DNA of 8,317 bases, from positions 1-8,317 of the forward strand of contig JAGOOU010000003.1 in the NCBI GenBank assembly GCA_017992335.1, written 5' to 3'. Source of the stretch: Candidatus Parcubacteria bacterium. GTDB lineage: Bacteria; Patescibacteriota; Minisyncoccia; Minisyncoccales; Minisyncoccaceae. Position 1 is the first letter of the stretch; the number at the start of each line of letters is the position of its first letter. A program made the position numbers and the translations under genes. This document shows positions 1-6,625 of this stretch, piece after piece. The notes under the pieces are model-generated. The model made no database searches. It saw only the letters and a list, made by a program, of their open reading frames with translations, and was not told where the DNA came from.

Positions 1-4
1 AAAG

Positions 5-10
5 ACCTCC
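5..10 (-). promoter_or_regulatory. Shine-Dalgarno site of a gene starting left of the window
   Basis: The minus strand reads GGAGGT here, a perfect anti-16S complement, followed by CTTT up to the window edge. With normal spacing the start codon lies within a few bases outside the window. It sits 7 nt downstream of a consensus -10 box, so the leader is short. No gene visible in the window has a comparable site, so the unseen gene is probably initiated strongly. Its identity cannot be read from this sequence. Confidence 0.75.
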
Positions 11-17
11 AATTAGA

Positions 18-45
18 ATTATACGATAAAAAGATATTTTGTCAA
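18..45 (-). promoter_or_regulatory. Consensus sigma-70-type promoter reading out of the left edge
   Basis: On the minus strand a perfect TTGACA (-35, positions 45-40) and a perfect TATAAT (-10, positions 23-18) are separated by 16 bp. The predicted transcription start falls at or just before the GGAGGT site, giving a very short leader. The -35 box begins one base after the T-tract of the terminator at 47-74, so the unit separates the rnhB/small-ORF transcript from the next minus-strand gene. Both hexamers matching consensus in the right order and spacing, followed by a Shine-Dalgarno site, makes chance unlikely even in AT-rich DNA. Confidence 0.85.
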
Positions 46-46
46 T

Positions 47-74
47 AAAAAACAGTAGCTTATACTACTACTGT
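47..74 (-). terminator. Intrinsic terminator overlapping the end of the small ORF
   Basis: On the minus strand a 7-bp perfect stem (ACAGTAG, positions 74-68, with CTACTGT, positions 58-52) encloses a 9-nt loop and is followed at once by a run of T (positions 52-47, the first T shared with the stem). The stop codon of the small ORF (62-60) lies in the loop, and the upstream arm is part of its last codons. The stem has only three G-C pairs, modest but in line with the low G+C. The position right at the end of an operon and before a promoter supports the call. Confidence 0.7.
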
Positions 75-287
75 CTGCCTAAGGGCTTTTTTAATTAATT
101 TATTCCTTTCAGGAATATTTTCTGCTTTCTCTACAATCATTTCAATGATGTCGTCACTGAAATCCTCTGGCTTGATCTTCGGGGAAATAATTTCTCCAGC
201 CGTTGCTGCAAGAATTCTTCTAAATTCCTTTTTAGTTTTAGGAATAGCTCCCCTGCAGTTTTTTTCAAAGAACCGAATCGAGTCCAT
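60..287 (-). CDS. Small hypothetical protein downstream of rnhB (75 aa)
   Basis: The product is 75 residues from the ATG at 287. A TTG 18 bases upstream (305) would give 81 residues. I prefer the ATG because neither start has a Shine-Dalgarno sequence and TTG is the weaker codon. The protein is charged (many Lys, Glu, Asp, Arg) and probably alpha-helical, with one Cys near the N-terminus and a hydrophobic VVV end. There is no signal peptide, membrane segment or motif I recognise, so no function is assigned. It starts 31 nt after the rnhB stop in the same direction and ends inside a terminator hairpin, which makes a real, co-transcribed gene likely. The absence of a known family is the main reason for doubt. 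Confidence 0.6.
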   Translation of the reverse strand: MDSIRFFEKNCRGAIPKTKKEFRRILAATAGEIISPKIKPEDFSDDIIEMIVEKAENIPERNKLIKKALRQTVVV

Positions 288-318
288 GGTTAATTGGTAT
301 AACAAATATTAAAGCATG

Positions 319-912
319 TCAATGGCAAAAAGATCTTCTGTGTATTTTACATAAACCGTGTTTCTTAATGCTTGTCATATGCTCTTTTGTTCCATATCCT
401 TTATGCTTTTTAAAATTATACTTAGGATATTTTTTATCTAGCTTAATCATTATTTCATCTCGAGTGACTTTAGCAATAATACTGGCTGCGCTACAAGATA
501 ATACTTTCTGATCTCCTTTGATGATCCCCTCCTGCTTATATTTAATATCTAGTTTAATGTTTCCATCAATAATGACAAAGTCTGGCTTGATTTTTAATGC
601 TTTAATCGCCTTAACCATTGCTTTTTTAGTAGCATTCAAGATATTGATTCTATCTATTTGTTTTTCAGAAACAATGCCTATTCCCCATTTCACTCTTTTA
701 ATTAGAAAATCATAAGCTTGCCTCCTTTGATTAAAAGATAATTTTTTTGAATCTCTAATCAACCTATTCTTTTTGATTGAATCAAACTCTTTTTTGGAAA
801 TCAAAACAGCGCCAGCAACAACTGGCCCAGCCAATGGCCCTCTTCCAGCTTCGTCTATTCCAACAATAGTCCCATATCCTTTTTTCCATAGTCTTTTTTC
901 TTCTTGAATCAT
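319..912 (-). CDS. rnhB: Ribonuclease HII
   Basis: Ribonuclease HII cuts the RNA strand of RNA-DNA hybrids and nicks at single ribonucleotides misplaced in DNA, in the cytoplasm, using Mg or Mn. The 197-aa protein has the usual family length. The diagnostic block GIDEAGRGPLAGP (residues 18-30) carries the first catalytic pair, Asp20 and Glu21, and the GRG substrate motif (23-25). DSKKLS follows at 54-59. Asp116 (IIDGN) and Asp134 (KGD) match the third and fourth metal ligands, with the 18-residue spacing I recall from Thermotoga RNase HII. SAASIIAKVTRD (141-152) and the terminal HRRSF complete the fold. The ATG at 912 has no Shine-Dalgarno sequence and lies in a short divergent gap shared with the repeat-protein gene. 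The small ORF downstream is probably co-transcribed. Confidence 0.97.
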   Translation of the reverse strand: MIQEEKRLWKKGYGTIVGIDEAGRGPLAGPVVAGAVLISKKEFDSIKKNRLIRDSKKLSFNQRRQAYDFLIKRVKWGIGIVSEKQIDRINILNATKKAMVKAIKALKIKPDFVIIDGNIKLDIKYKQEGIIKGDQKVLSCSAASIIAKVTRDEIMIKLDKKYPKYNFKKHKGYGTKEHMTSIKKHGLCKIHRRSFCH

Positions 913-927
913 TTTTTAAATTAAGGT

Positions 928-955
928 ATGATATATAATACTATCATAATAACAA
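928..955 (-). promoter_or_regulatory. Possible rnhB promoter in the divergent gap
   Basis: On the minus strand TTGTTA (955-950) and TATCAT (933-928) are spaced by 16 bp. Each differs from consensus, TATCAT by one base. The predicted start is about 9 nt before the rnhB ATG, which would leave a nearly leaderless message and agrees with the missing Shine-Dalgarno sequence. In a 47-bp AT-rich gap such matches arise easily, so this is tentative. Confidence 0.35.
934..939 (+). promoter_or_regulatory. Possible -10 box for the repeat protein-dnaE-thrS operon
   Basis: A perfect TATAAT lies 20 nt before the ATG at 960. An overlapping reading, TATATA at 932-937 preceded by TG at 929-930, would be an extended -10. 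No good -35 hexamer is found 16-18 bp upstream, where the DNA is only a T-rich tract within the start of rnhB. The transcript would have a leader of about 14 nt and no Shine-Dalgarno sequence. It abuts the proposed rnhB -10 on the other strand, so the two promoters would compete for polymerase if both are real. Confidence 0.4.
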
Positions 956-959
956 GAAA

Positions 960-1595
960 ATGGAAAAAGAATTATTGAAACAGCAACAAGTAGAAGCAGA
1001 ACTAATCAATGCTTTTAAGCAAGGAAAACCTGCTAATTTCGCTAGAAAGAATATTTGTCCTTTTTCCTTATTCAACGAAACAATTAATACTAGCGTGATA
1101 TTTGAAGACGCAAAAATAGAAGGCCAGGTGTTTATGGGTGATGTTTCTATTCAAGGAGATCTTAATTTTAGAAATTGTGTTATCAAGGGCTCTCTTTATT
1201 TAGCTAACATTAAAATTAATGGTAATTTAATATTAGAAAATGCAAAAATAGGAGGAGCAATAAACTTAGTGGGAGCAGAAATGCAAAAAGACTTACTGGC
1301 AAACAATCTTCAGAGCCAAGGATTTTTAAGTTTGGCTAAAGCAAAGATTAATGGCAGTATATTTTTAGAAAAAGCAAAAATTAATAATATTCTTTATGAC
1401 AACTTCACTGTTAAAGGAGATTTAATTATGGAAGAAGCAGATGTTAAGGAGACGGTTAATCTGAGGGAATCAAAAATAGAAGGATTATTAGATTTGGATG
1501 AAATTAAAATTGGAAAAGACTTAATTTTAGAAAAAGCTAATTTTAACAAAACTGAAGCTGTAAATATTGACATTAAAGGCAAAACAATAAATTGA
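960..1595 (+). CDS. 11-residue-repeat beta-solenoid protein (bactofilin/pentapeptide-like)
   Basis: The 211-aa protein has a charged, probably helical N-terminus (residues 1-30), then 14 tandem units of 11 residues from 45 to 197 (one unit, 133-142, has 10), and a short tail. The unit pattern is x-h-x-h-x-x-A-x-I-x-G, with h hydrophobic, typical of right-handed beta-helix proteins in which regular hydrophobic ladders fill the core. Such sequences are often auto-named pentapeptide-repeat or bactofilin-like. The strict 11-residue period is neither the 5-residue pentapeptide period nor a clear bactofilin domain, so I leave the family open. No signal peptide or membrane segment is visible, so a cytoplasmic location is inferred. 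The stop is followed after 1 nt by the dnaE ATG, implying translational coupling. The function is unknown; a scaffold or polymer-forming role is only a guess. The ATG at 960 follows the divergent gap directly and has no Shine-Dalgarno sequence. Confidence 0.85.
   Translation: MEKELLKQQQVEAELINAFKQGKPANFARKNICPFSLFNETINTSVIFEDAKIEGQVFMGDVSIQGDLNFRNCVIKGSLYLANIKINGNLILENAKIGGAINLVGAEMQKDLLANNLQSQGFLSLAKAKINGSIFLEKAKINNILYDNFTVKGDLIMEEADVKETVNLRESKIEGLLDLDEIKIGKDLILEKANFNKTEAVNIDIKGKTIN
1092..1550 (+). repeat. Fourteen tandem 33-bp coding units (11-residue protein repeat)
   Basis: This region encodes residues 45-197 of the solenoid protein, 14 consecutive units of 11 codons with a single one-codon deletion in unit 9. 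The repeats are clear at protein level (examples: SLYLANIKING, NLILENAKIGG, FLSLAKAKING) but diverged at DNA level, so the array is old and probably stable. Two units together give 22 residues, a plausible single turn of a beta-solenoid. Confidence 0.85.
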
Positions 1596-1596
1596 A

Positions 1597-4500
1597 ATGA
1601 GCAAGTTTATTCACCTACATGTTCACTCGCATTTTTCTTTACTAGACGGACTGTCTAAGATAGACGATATTTTGGATAGAGCAGAAGAATTAAAAATGGA
1701 TGCGATTGCTTTAACAGACCATGGGGTTATCTATGGAGCTGTTGAATTCTATGAAAAAGCAAAGAAAAGAGGCATTAAGCCTATTTTAGGCTGTGAGATC
1801 TACGAGTCCCTTAAAAGTATGGACGAAAAGAAATCAAAAGAAGATAGCAGAAGAAGCCATCTGCTTTTATTAATTAAAAACGAAAAAGGATACAACAACT
1901 TAGTTAAAATAATTACCGAAGCTCATTTAAGAGGCTTTTATTACAAGCCAAGAATTGATTTAGAGTTACTCAAAAAGTATAGCGAGGGATTGATTGGTCT
2001 AAGCGCCTGCCTCCAGGGAAGAATCCCTCAATTATTATTAGCTGGGAAAACACAAGAAGCAGAAGAATTAGCTATAAAATACCAGGATATTTTTGGCAAA
2101 GGCAATTTCTTTCTAGAAATCCAGCCTCATTTTAATTTAGAAGATCAAATCAAATCAAATAAATTAATAATAGAGCTTTCTAAGAAAACTGGGATTCCTT
2201 TGGTTGCAACCAATGACTCTCATTATTGCAGAAAAGATGATGCAGAGGCCCAGGACATCCTCATGCTTATTAACACTGGAGCAGATAAAAACGATAGAGA
2301 AAGATTATCAATGAAAGGAGATGATTTTTCTCTTAAAAGCGAGGAAGAAATGATAGAAAGCTTTAAAGATGTTCCCGAAGCAATTGAAAACACTCTTAAA
2401 ATTAGGGACTTGTGTAATTTTGAAATGAAATTGGGAGAAATAAAGCTTCCTAAGTTTGATGTTCCAGAAGGAAAAACCAATGATGAGTATTTGAGAGAAT
2501 TATGTATCCAAGGAATAAATAAGAAATACAAAGTTGATGAACAAGAATTAGAGAATTACAAAAAAGGAAATAAAGAAGTTAAAGATGAAAAGTTAAAAGA
2601 GATTATTGATAGAATGGAATATGAATTAAATGTAATCAGTAAAACAGGATTTTCTGATTATTTCTTAATTGTTCAGGATTTTGTTAATTGGGCAAAAAGC
2701 AATAGGATTGTTGTTGGTCCAGGCAGGGGTTCTGCTGGCGGATCAATTGTTGCTTATTTAACCAACATCACTAATGTTGATCCTTTGAAGTATAATCTAT
2801 ACTTTCAGAGATTCTTAAATCCAGACAGAATCTCTCCTCCTGATATTGATTTAGATTTTACAGATAAAAGAAGAGATGAAGTTATTAATTATGTAGCAGA
2901 AAAATATGGTAGAAACAGAGTGGCTCAAATTATTACTTTTGGAACAATGGCAGCCAGAGCAGCAATTAGAGATGTGGGAAGAGCTCTTGATTATGAATAT
3001 AGTTATTGCGATAAAATTGCTAAAATGATTCCCGTGGGTTTCAATTTACAAGAGTCTTTAGAGAGAGTTCCTGAATTCAGATCTTTGTATGAAACAGATG
3101 AAAGGGCCGAAAAACTAGTTGATTTAGCTTTAAAAATAGAGGGCTGTGCTAGGCATGCTTCAACTCATGCTTGCGGAGTAGTGATTTCTAAATTTCCTTT
3201 AGATAATTTAGTTCCCCTTCAACATCCAACTCAAGATGAAAATGCTATTGTCACTCAATATGAAATGCACGCTATTGAAAACATGGGTCTATTGAAAATG
3301 GATTTCTTGGGTTTAAAAAACTTAACCACCATTGAGGAAACATTAAAAAGAATTTATGCTGTGAGAGGAAACAATCTTGATATTGAAAAAATTCCCTTGG
3401 ACGATAAGAAGACTTTTGATCTATTAAAAAAAGGAGATTGCATAGCCTTGTTTCAACTCGAAAGCGATGGGATGCGTAGATATTTAAAACAATTAAAACC
3501 AACAGAGATTGATGATATTATTGCTATGGTTGCTCTTTATCGTCCAGGACCAATGCAACATATTCCTGATTATATTAAAGGAAAACACAATCAAAAGGAA
3601 ATAAGATATATTCATCCAAAGCTAAAACCAATCCTTGAATCAACTTACGGTATTCCTCTTTATCAAGAACAAATCATGCGTATTGCTCAAGAAATGGCTG
3701 GCTTCACCTTAGCTGAAGCAGACATCTTAAGAAAAGCTATTGGTAAGAAAATTGAAAAGCTTTTGATGGAGCAAAAAGAAAAGTTTGTCAAAGGAATGAA
3801 AGAAAATCAAATCAGTGAAAAAATAGCAGAAGAAATTTGGCATTGGATTGAACCTTTTGCTAGATATTCTTTTAATAAAAGTCATGCTGCTTGTTATGCA
3901 ATCATTGCTTACGAAACAGCATATCTTAAAGCTAATTATCCTGTTGAATACATGGCTGCTGTTTTAACTTCAGAGGGTTCTGATGTTGAGAGAATTGCTC
4001 TTTTAATTGAAGAGTGTAATAAAATGAAATTGGAAGTATTACCTCCTGATATTAATGAAAGTTTCAGTAATTTCAGTGTTGTGCCTAATAAAAACCAGAT
4101 TAGATTTGGTTTAACAGCAATTAAGAATGTTGGATATAATATTGTTGAACAAATAATAGATGAAAGAAAGAAAAATGGTCCTTTTATATCCATTCAAGAC
4201 TTCATGTCTAGGGTAAATGGAAAAGTATTAAACAAAAAATCATTAGAAAGTTTAATTAAAGCTGGTGTGTTTGATAACCTTGAAGAAAGGAATAAAATAC
4301 TGCATAATCTAGAAAAGCTTTTACAGTGGTCAAAAGATGATAAAAGAATAAGAGAAAGCGGACAAAAAGGATTATTCTCTAGTATGCCTACTCATAATCA
4401 TATTAATCTTGAAAGCGCCGAAGCTATTAATGAATACGATAAATTAAACTGGGAAAAAGAGCTTTTAGGATTATATATTAGTGGACATCCTTTAGAAAAA

Positions 4501-4857
4501 CATAAAGAAATGTTAAATAATATGACCACGCCTATTAAGAAGATTAATACTGATTTAGGCACGTATATTCCCCGCTCTCCCTTTGAAAGATACATACTTC
4601 AAGGAGAAGTAGTAACCATTGGAGGTATTATATCCAGTATCAAAAAAATAATTACCAAAAAGGGACAGGTCATGATGTTTGTAAAAGTAGAAGATCTAAC
4701 TGACAGAATCGAGGTGGTTGTTTTTCCTTCAATGATTGAAAAGAATCCAGAAGTGTTCAAAGAAAACAAAATAATATCAATTACAGGAAGAACTGATGTT
4801 AAAGATGGTTCTCCTAAAATAATTGCTAATGAAATTGAAGAAATATTAGAATCATAA
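1597..4857 (+). CDS. dnaE: DNA polymerase III subunit alpha
   Basis: This is the replicative polymerase, 1086 aa against about 1160 in E. coli. The N-terminal PHP domain holds a full set of likely metal ligands: His8, His10, Asp17, His42, Glu67, His88, Cys138, Asp207 and His209. The polymerase core has GPGRGSAGGS (374-383), PDIDLDF (415-421, with Asp418 and Asp420 as likely catalytic residues), THACGV (523-528), the third Asp at 569 in MDFLGLKNLT, YRPGPM (648-653) and NKSHAACYA (760-768). Helix-hairpin-helix segments follow PPDINES (816-822). QKGLF (923-927) fits the internal clamp-binding motif. An OB fold (about 1003-1086) ends the protein, with no tau-binding extension. The ATG lies 1 nt after the preceding stop, without a close Shine-Dalgarno sequence, so translation is probably coupled. 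No intein or PolC-type exonuclease insertion is present. Confidence 0.98.
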   Translation: MSKFIHLHVHSHFSLLDGLSKIDDILDRAEELKMDAIALTDHGVIYGAVEFYEKAKKRGIKPILGCEIYESLKSMDEKKSKEDSRRSHLLLLIKNEKGYNNLVKIITEAHLRGFYYKPRIDLELLKKYSEGLIGLSACLQGRIPQLLLAGKTQEAEELAIKYQDIFGKGNFFLEIQPHFNLEDQIKSNKLIIELSKKTGIPLVATNDSHYCRKDDAEAQDILMLINTGADKNDRERLSMKGDDFSLKSEEEMIESFKDVPEAIENTLKIRDLCNFEMKLGEIKLPKFDVPEGKTNDEYLRELCIQGINKKYKVDEQELENYKKGNKEVKDEKLKEIIDRMEYELNVISKTGFSDYFLIVQDFVNWAKSNRIVVGPGRGSAGGSIVAYLTNITNVDPLKYNLYFQRFLNPDRISPPDIDLDFTDKRRDEVINYVAEKYGRNRVAQIITFGTMAARAAIRDVGRALDYEYSYCDKIAKMIPVGFNLQESLERVPEFRSLYETDERAEKLVDLALKIEGCARHASTHACGVVISKFPLDNLVPLQHPTQDENAIVTQYEMHAIENMGLLKMDFLGLKNLTTIEETLKRIYAVRGNNLDIEKIPLDDKKTFDLLKKGDCIALFQLESDGMRRYLKQLKPTEIDDIIAMVALYRPGPMQHIPDYIKGKHNQKEIRYIHPKLKPILESTYGIPLYQEQIMRIAQEMAGFTLAEADILRKAIGKKIEKLLMEQKEKFVKGMKENQISEKIAEEIWHWIEPFARYSFNKSHAACYAIIAYETAYLKANYPVEYMAAVLTSEGSDVERIALLIEECNKMKLEVLPPDINESFSNFSVVPNKNQIRFGLTAIKNVGYNIVEQIIDERKKNGPFISIQDFMSRVNGKVLNKKSLESLIKAGVFDNLEERNKILHNLEKLLQWSKDDKRIRESGQKGLFSSMPTHNHINLESAEAINEYDKLNWEKELLGLYISGHPLEKHKEMLNNMTTPIKKINTDLGTYIPRSPFERYILQGEVVTIGGIISSIKKIITKKGQVMMFVKVEDLTDRIEVVVFPSMIEKNPEVFKENKIISITGRTDVKDGSPKIIANEIEEILES

Positions 4858-4864
4858 AAAATAT

Positions 4865-6625
4865 ATGGAAAATAATTTTAAACATTCTTTAGCCCATATT
4901 CTAGCTTTAAGTATTAAAGAACTTTATCCAGAAACTAGGTTTGGAATCGGGCCAGAAATAGAAAACGGTTTTTATTACGATATAGAAACAAAAACCCCTA
5001 TCGCAGAAGAAGATTTAGGAAAAATTGAAAACAAGATGAAAGAATTGATTAAAAAAGATATTGTTTTCAAACATGAAGTAATAAGTAAAAAACAAGCTGA
5101 AGAATTGTTTAAAGATCAGCCATACAAATTAGAAATATTAAAAGATATTGAGGGAGATCACGTTTCAATTTACAAAACAGATAATTTTATTGACTTATGT
5201 AGTGGTCCTCATATTAATTCAACAAAAGAAATTAATGCAAATGCTTTTAAGTTAGATAAGATAGCCGGAGCATATTTTAAAGGAAATGAAAAGAATCCAA
5301 TGCTAACTAGAATATATGGTTTAGCATTTAATTCAAAAGAAGAATTAGATAATTTCTTAAAAGTAAGAGAAGAAGCAGAAAAAAGAGATCATAGAAAACT
5401 AGGTAGAGATTTAGATTTATTCCACGCTGATGAAGAAGTTGGAATTGGATTAATTTTATGGCATCCAAAAGGAGCAATGCTTTGGAGAATCATCGAGGAT
5501 TTCTGGTATGAAAAACATTTAGAAAATGGATATGATTTGGTAAGAACTCCCCATCTTGGTAACCGTAAATTATGGGAACGTTCAGGTCATTGGGGATTTT
5601 ATTCTTCTTCAATGTATCCGCCTCTTGAAACTGGCCAATCTCTTGAAGATTTGCAAAAACAAAACAAAGTCTCTGAATCAGAACAGTTTTTATTAAAACC
5701 AATGAACTGTCCTTTTCATGTATCAATATATAATAGTAGACCTCATTCTTACAGAGAGCTTCCTTTTCGCTGGGCTGAAACAGGAACAGTTTATCGCTTT
5801 GAAAAAAAAGGAGAACTTTCTGGATTAACTAGAGTCAGAGGTTTTACTCAAGATGATGCTCACATTATTTGCAGAAAAGATCAAGTGGAAGAAGAATTAA
5901 AAAGAGTTATTGATTTTATACTTTTCATGTATAAATCTTTTGGTTTTGATTTAAACTCAGTTAATGTTTATCTTTCTTTAAGAGACCCTCAAAACAAGGA
6001 GAAATATGCTGGTAATGACGAAGGTTGGAATTTTACAGAATCTATTTTAAGAAAAGTAGCCCAAGAAAAAGGATTAAACTTTAAAGAAGAATTAGGAGAA
6101 GCTGCATTCTATGGTCCAAAGCTAGACTTTAAGATAAAAGATGTTTTAGGCAGAGAATGGCAATGCTCTACTCTTCAATTTGATTTTAACATCCCAGAAA
6201 GATTTGATATGGTTTTTGCTAATGAAAAAGGAGAAAAAGAAAGACCCTACATGCTCCACAGAGCTTTATTCGGCTCTTTTGAAAGATTTATTGGTTTATT
6301 AATAGAACATTATGCTGGAGCTTTTCCTTTATGGCTCTCCCCTATTCAGATTAAAATATTACCAGTAAGCGATAAATTTATTGATTATGCTAATAAGGTT
6401 AGGAATGAACTAAAAGGATTAAGAGTTCAAATATCAGATGAAAACGAAACCATTTCTAAAAAAATTAGGCAAGGAGAAATTGAAAAAACCCCATACTTAT
6501 TAGTGGTTGGAGAAAAAGAACAAAGTTCTAATACGATCAGTGTAAGAAAAAGAGGTCAAGGAGATCTGGGAATTAAAACAATTGAAGAATTCAAAGATAT
6601 AATAAATAAAGAAAATAATTTATGA
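4865..6625 (+). CDS. thrS: Threonyl-tRNA synthetase lacking the TGS domain
   Basis: This class II enzyme attaches Thr to tRNA-Thr in the cytoplasm. At 586 aa it is shorter than E. coli ThrRS (642) because it begins directly at the editing domain, with no N-terminal TGS domain. The editing site that removes mischarged Ser is intact: His7 and His11 (HSLAH), Cys112 and His116 (CSGPH). In the catalytic core the three zinc ligands are Cys282 (KPMNCPFH), His333 (TQDDAH) and His465 (MLHRA), with RVRGFTQDD as motif 2. The anticodon-binding domain covers about 475-586. Compared with E. coli there are about 15 extra residues near 250-274. The ATG is 7 nt after the dnaE stop, and dnaE leaves no room for a longer, TGS-containing start. 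No Shine-Dalgarno sequence is seen, and the 7-nt leader rules out a T-box or operator here. Confidence 0.98.
   Translation: MENNFKHSLAHILALSIKELYPETRFGIGPEIENGFYYDIETKTPIAEEDLGKIENKMKELIKKDIVFKHEVISKKQAEELFKDQPYKLEILKDIEGDHVSIYKTDNFIDLCSGPHINSTKEINANAFKLDKIAGAYFKGNEKNPMLTRIYGLAFNSKEELDNFLKVREEAEKRDHRKLGRDLDLFHADEEVGIGLILWHPKGAMLWRIIEDFWYEKHLENGYDLVRTPHLGNRKLWERSGHWGFYSSSMYPPLETGQSLEDLQKQNKVSESEQFLLKPMNCPFHVSIYNSRPHSYRELPFRWAETGTVYRFEKKGELSGLTRVRGFTQDDAHIICRKDQVEEELKRVIDFILFMYKSFGFDLNSVNVYLSLRDPQNKEKYAGNDEGWNFTESILRKVAQEKGLNFKEELGEAAFYGPKLDFKIKDVLGREWQCSTLQFDFNIPERFDMVFANEKGEKERPYMLHRALFGSFERFIGLLIEHYAGAFPLWLSPIQIKILPVSDKFIDYANKVRNELKGLRVQISDENETISKKIRQGEIEKTPYLLVVGEKEQSSNTISVRKRGQGDLGIKTIEEFKDIINKENNL

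Noticed and set aside
303..305. TTG as the start of the small ORF (81 aa)
   Set aside because: No Shine-Dalgarno sequence precedes it, and the six extra residues add no recognisable feature. The ATG at 287 is the simpler choice, though TTG is not excluded.
518..715. Plus-strand ORF of 65 aa inside rnhB
   Set aside because: It lies antisense within a confidently identified RNase HII gene, and its hydrophobic composition is what the opposite frame of such a gene yields.
1092..1550. Regular 33-bp periodicity as a CRISPR array or minisatellite
   Set aside because: The units are contiguous with no spacers, stay in frame, and are conserved at protein level but diverged in DNA.
1394..1582. Minus-strand ORF of 62 aa inside the repeat-protein gene
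   Set aside because: It mirrors the repeat array (Ser/Leu/Ile-rich antisense) and has no start signal or motif.
1593..1595. TGA recoded as glycine (as in some CPR lineages)
   Set aside because: TGA ends rnhB, the repeat protein and thrS exactly where the families should end, and no gene has an internal TGA.
2223..4595. Four minus-strand ORFs of 65-102 aa inside dnaE
   Set aside because: All are antisense shadows of conserved DnaE sequence, without ribosome sites or recognisable domains.
5490..5726. Minus-strand ORF of 78 aa inside thrS
   Set aside because: It is antisense to the conserved ThrRS catalytic core and shows no independent coding signal.
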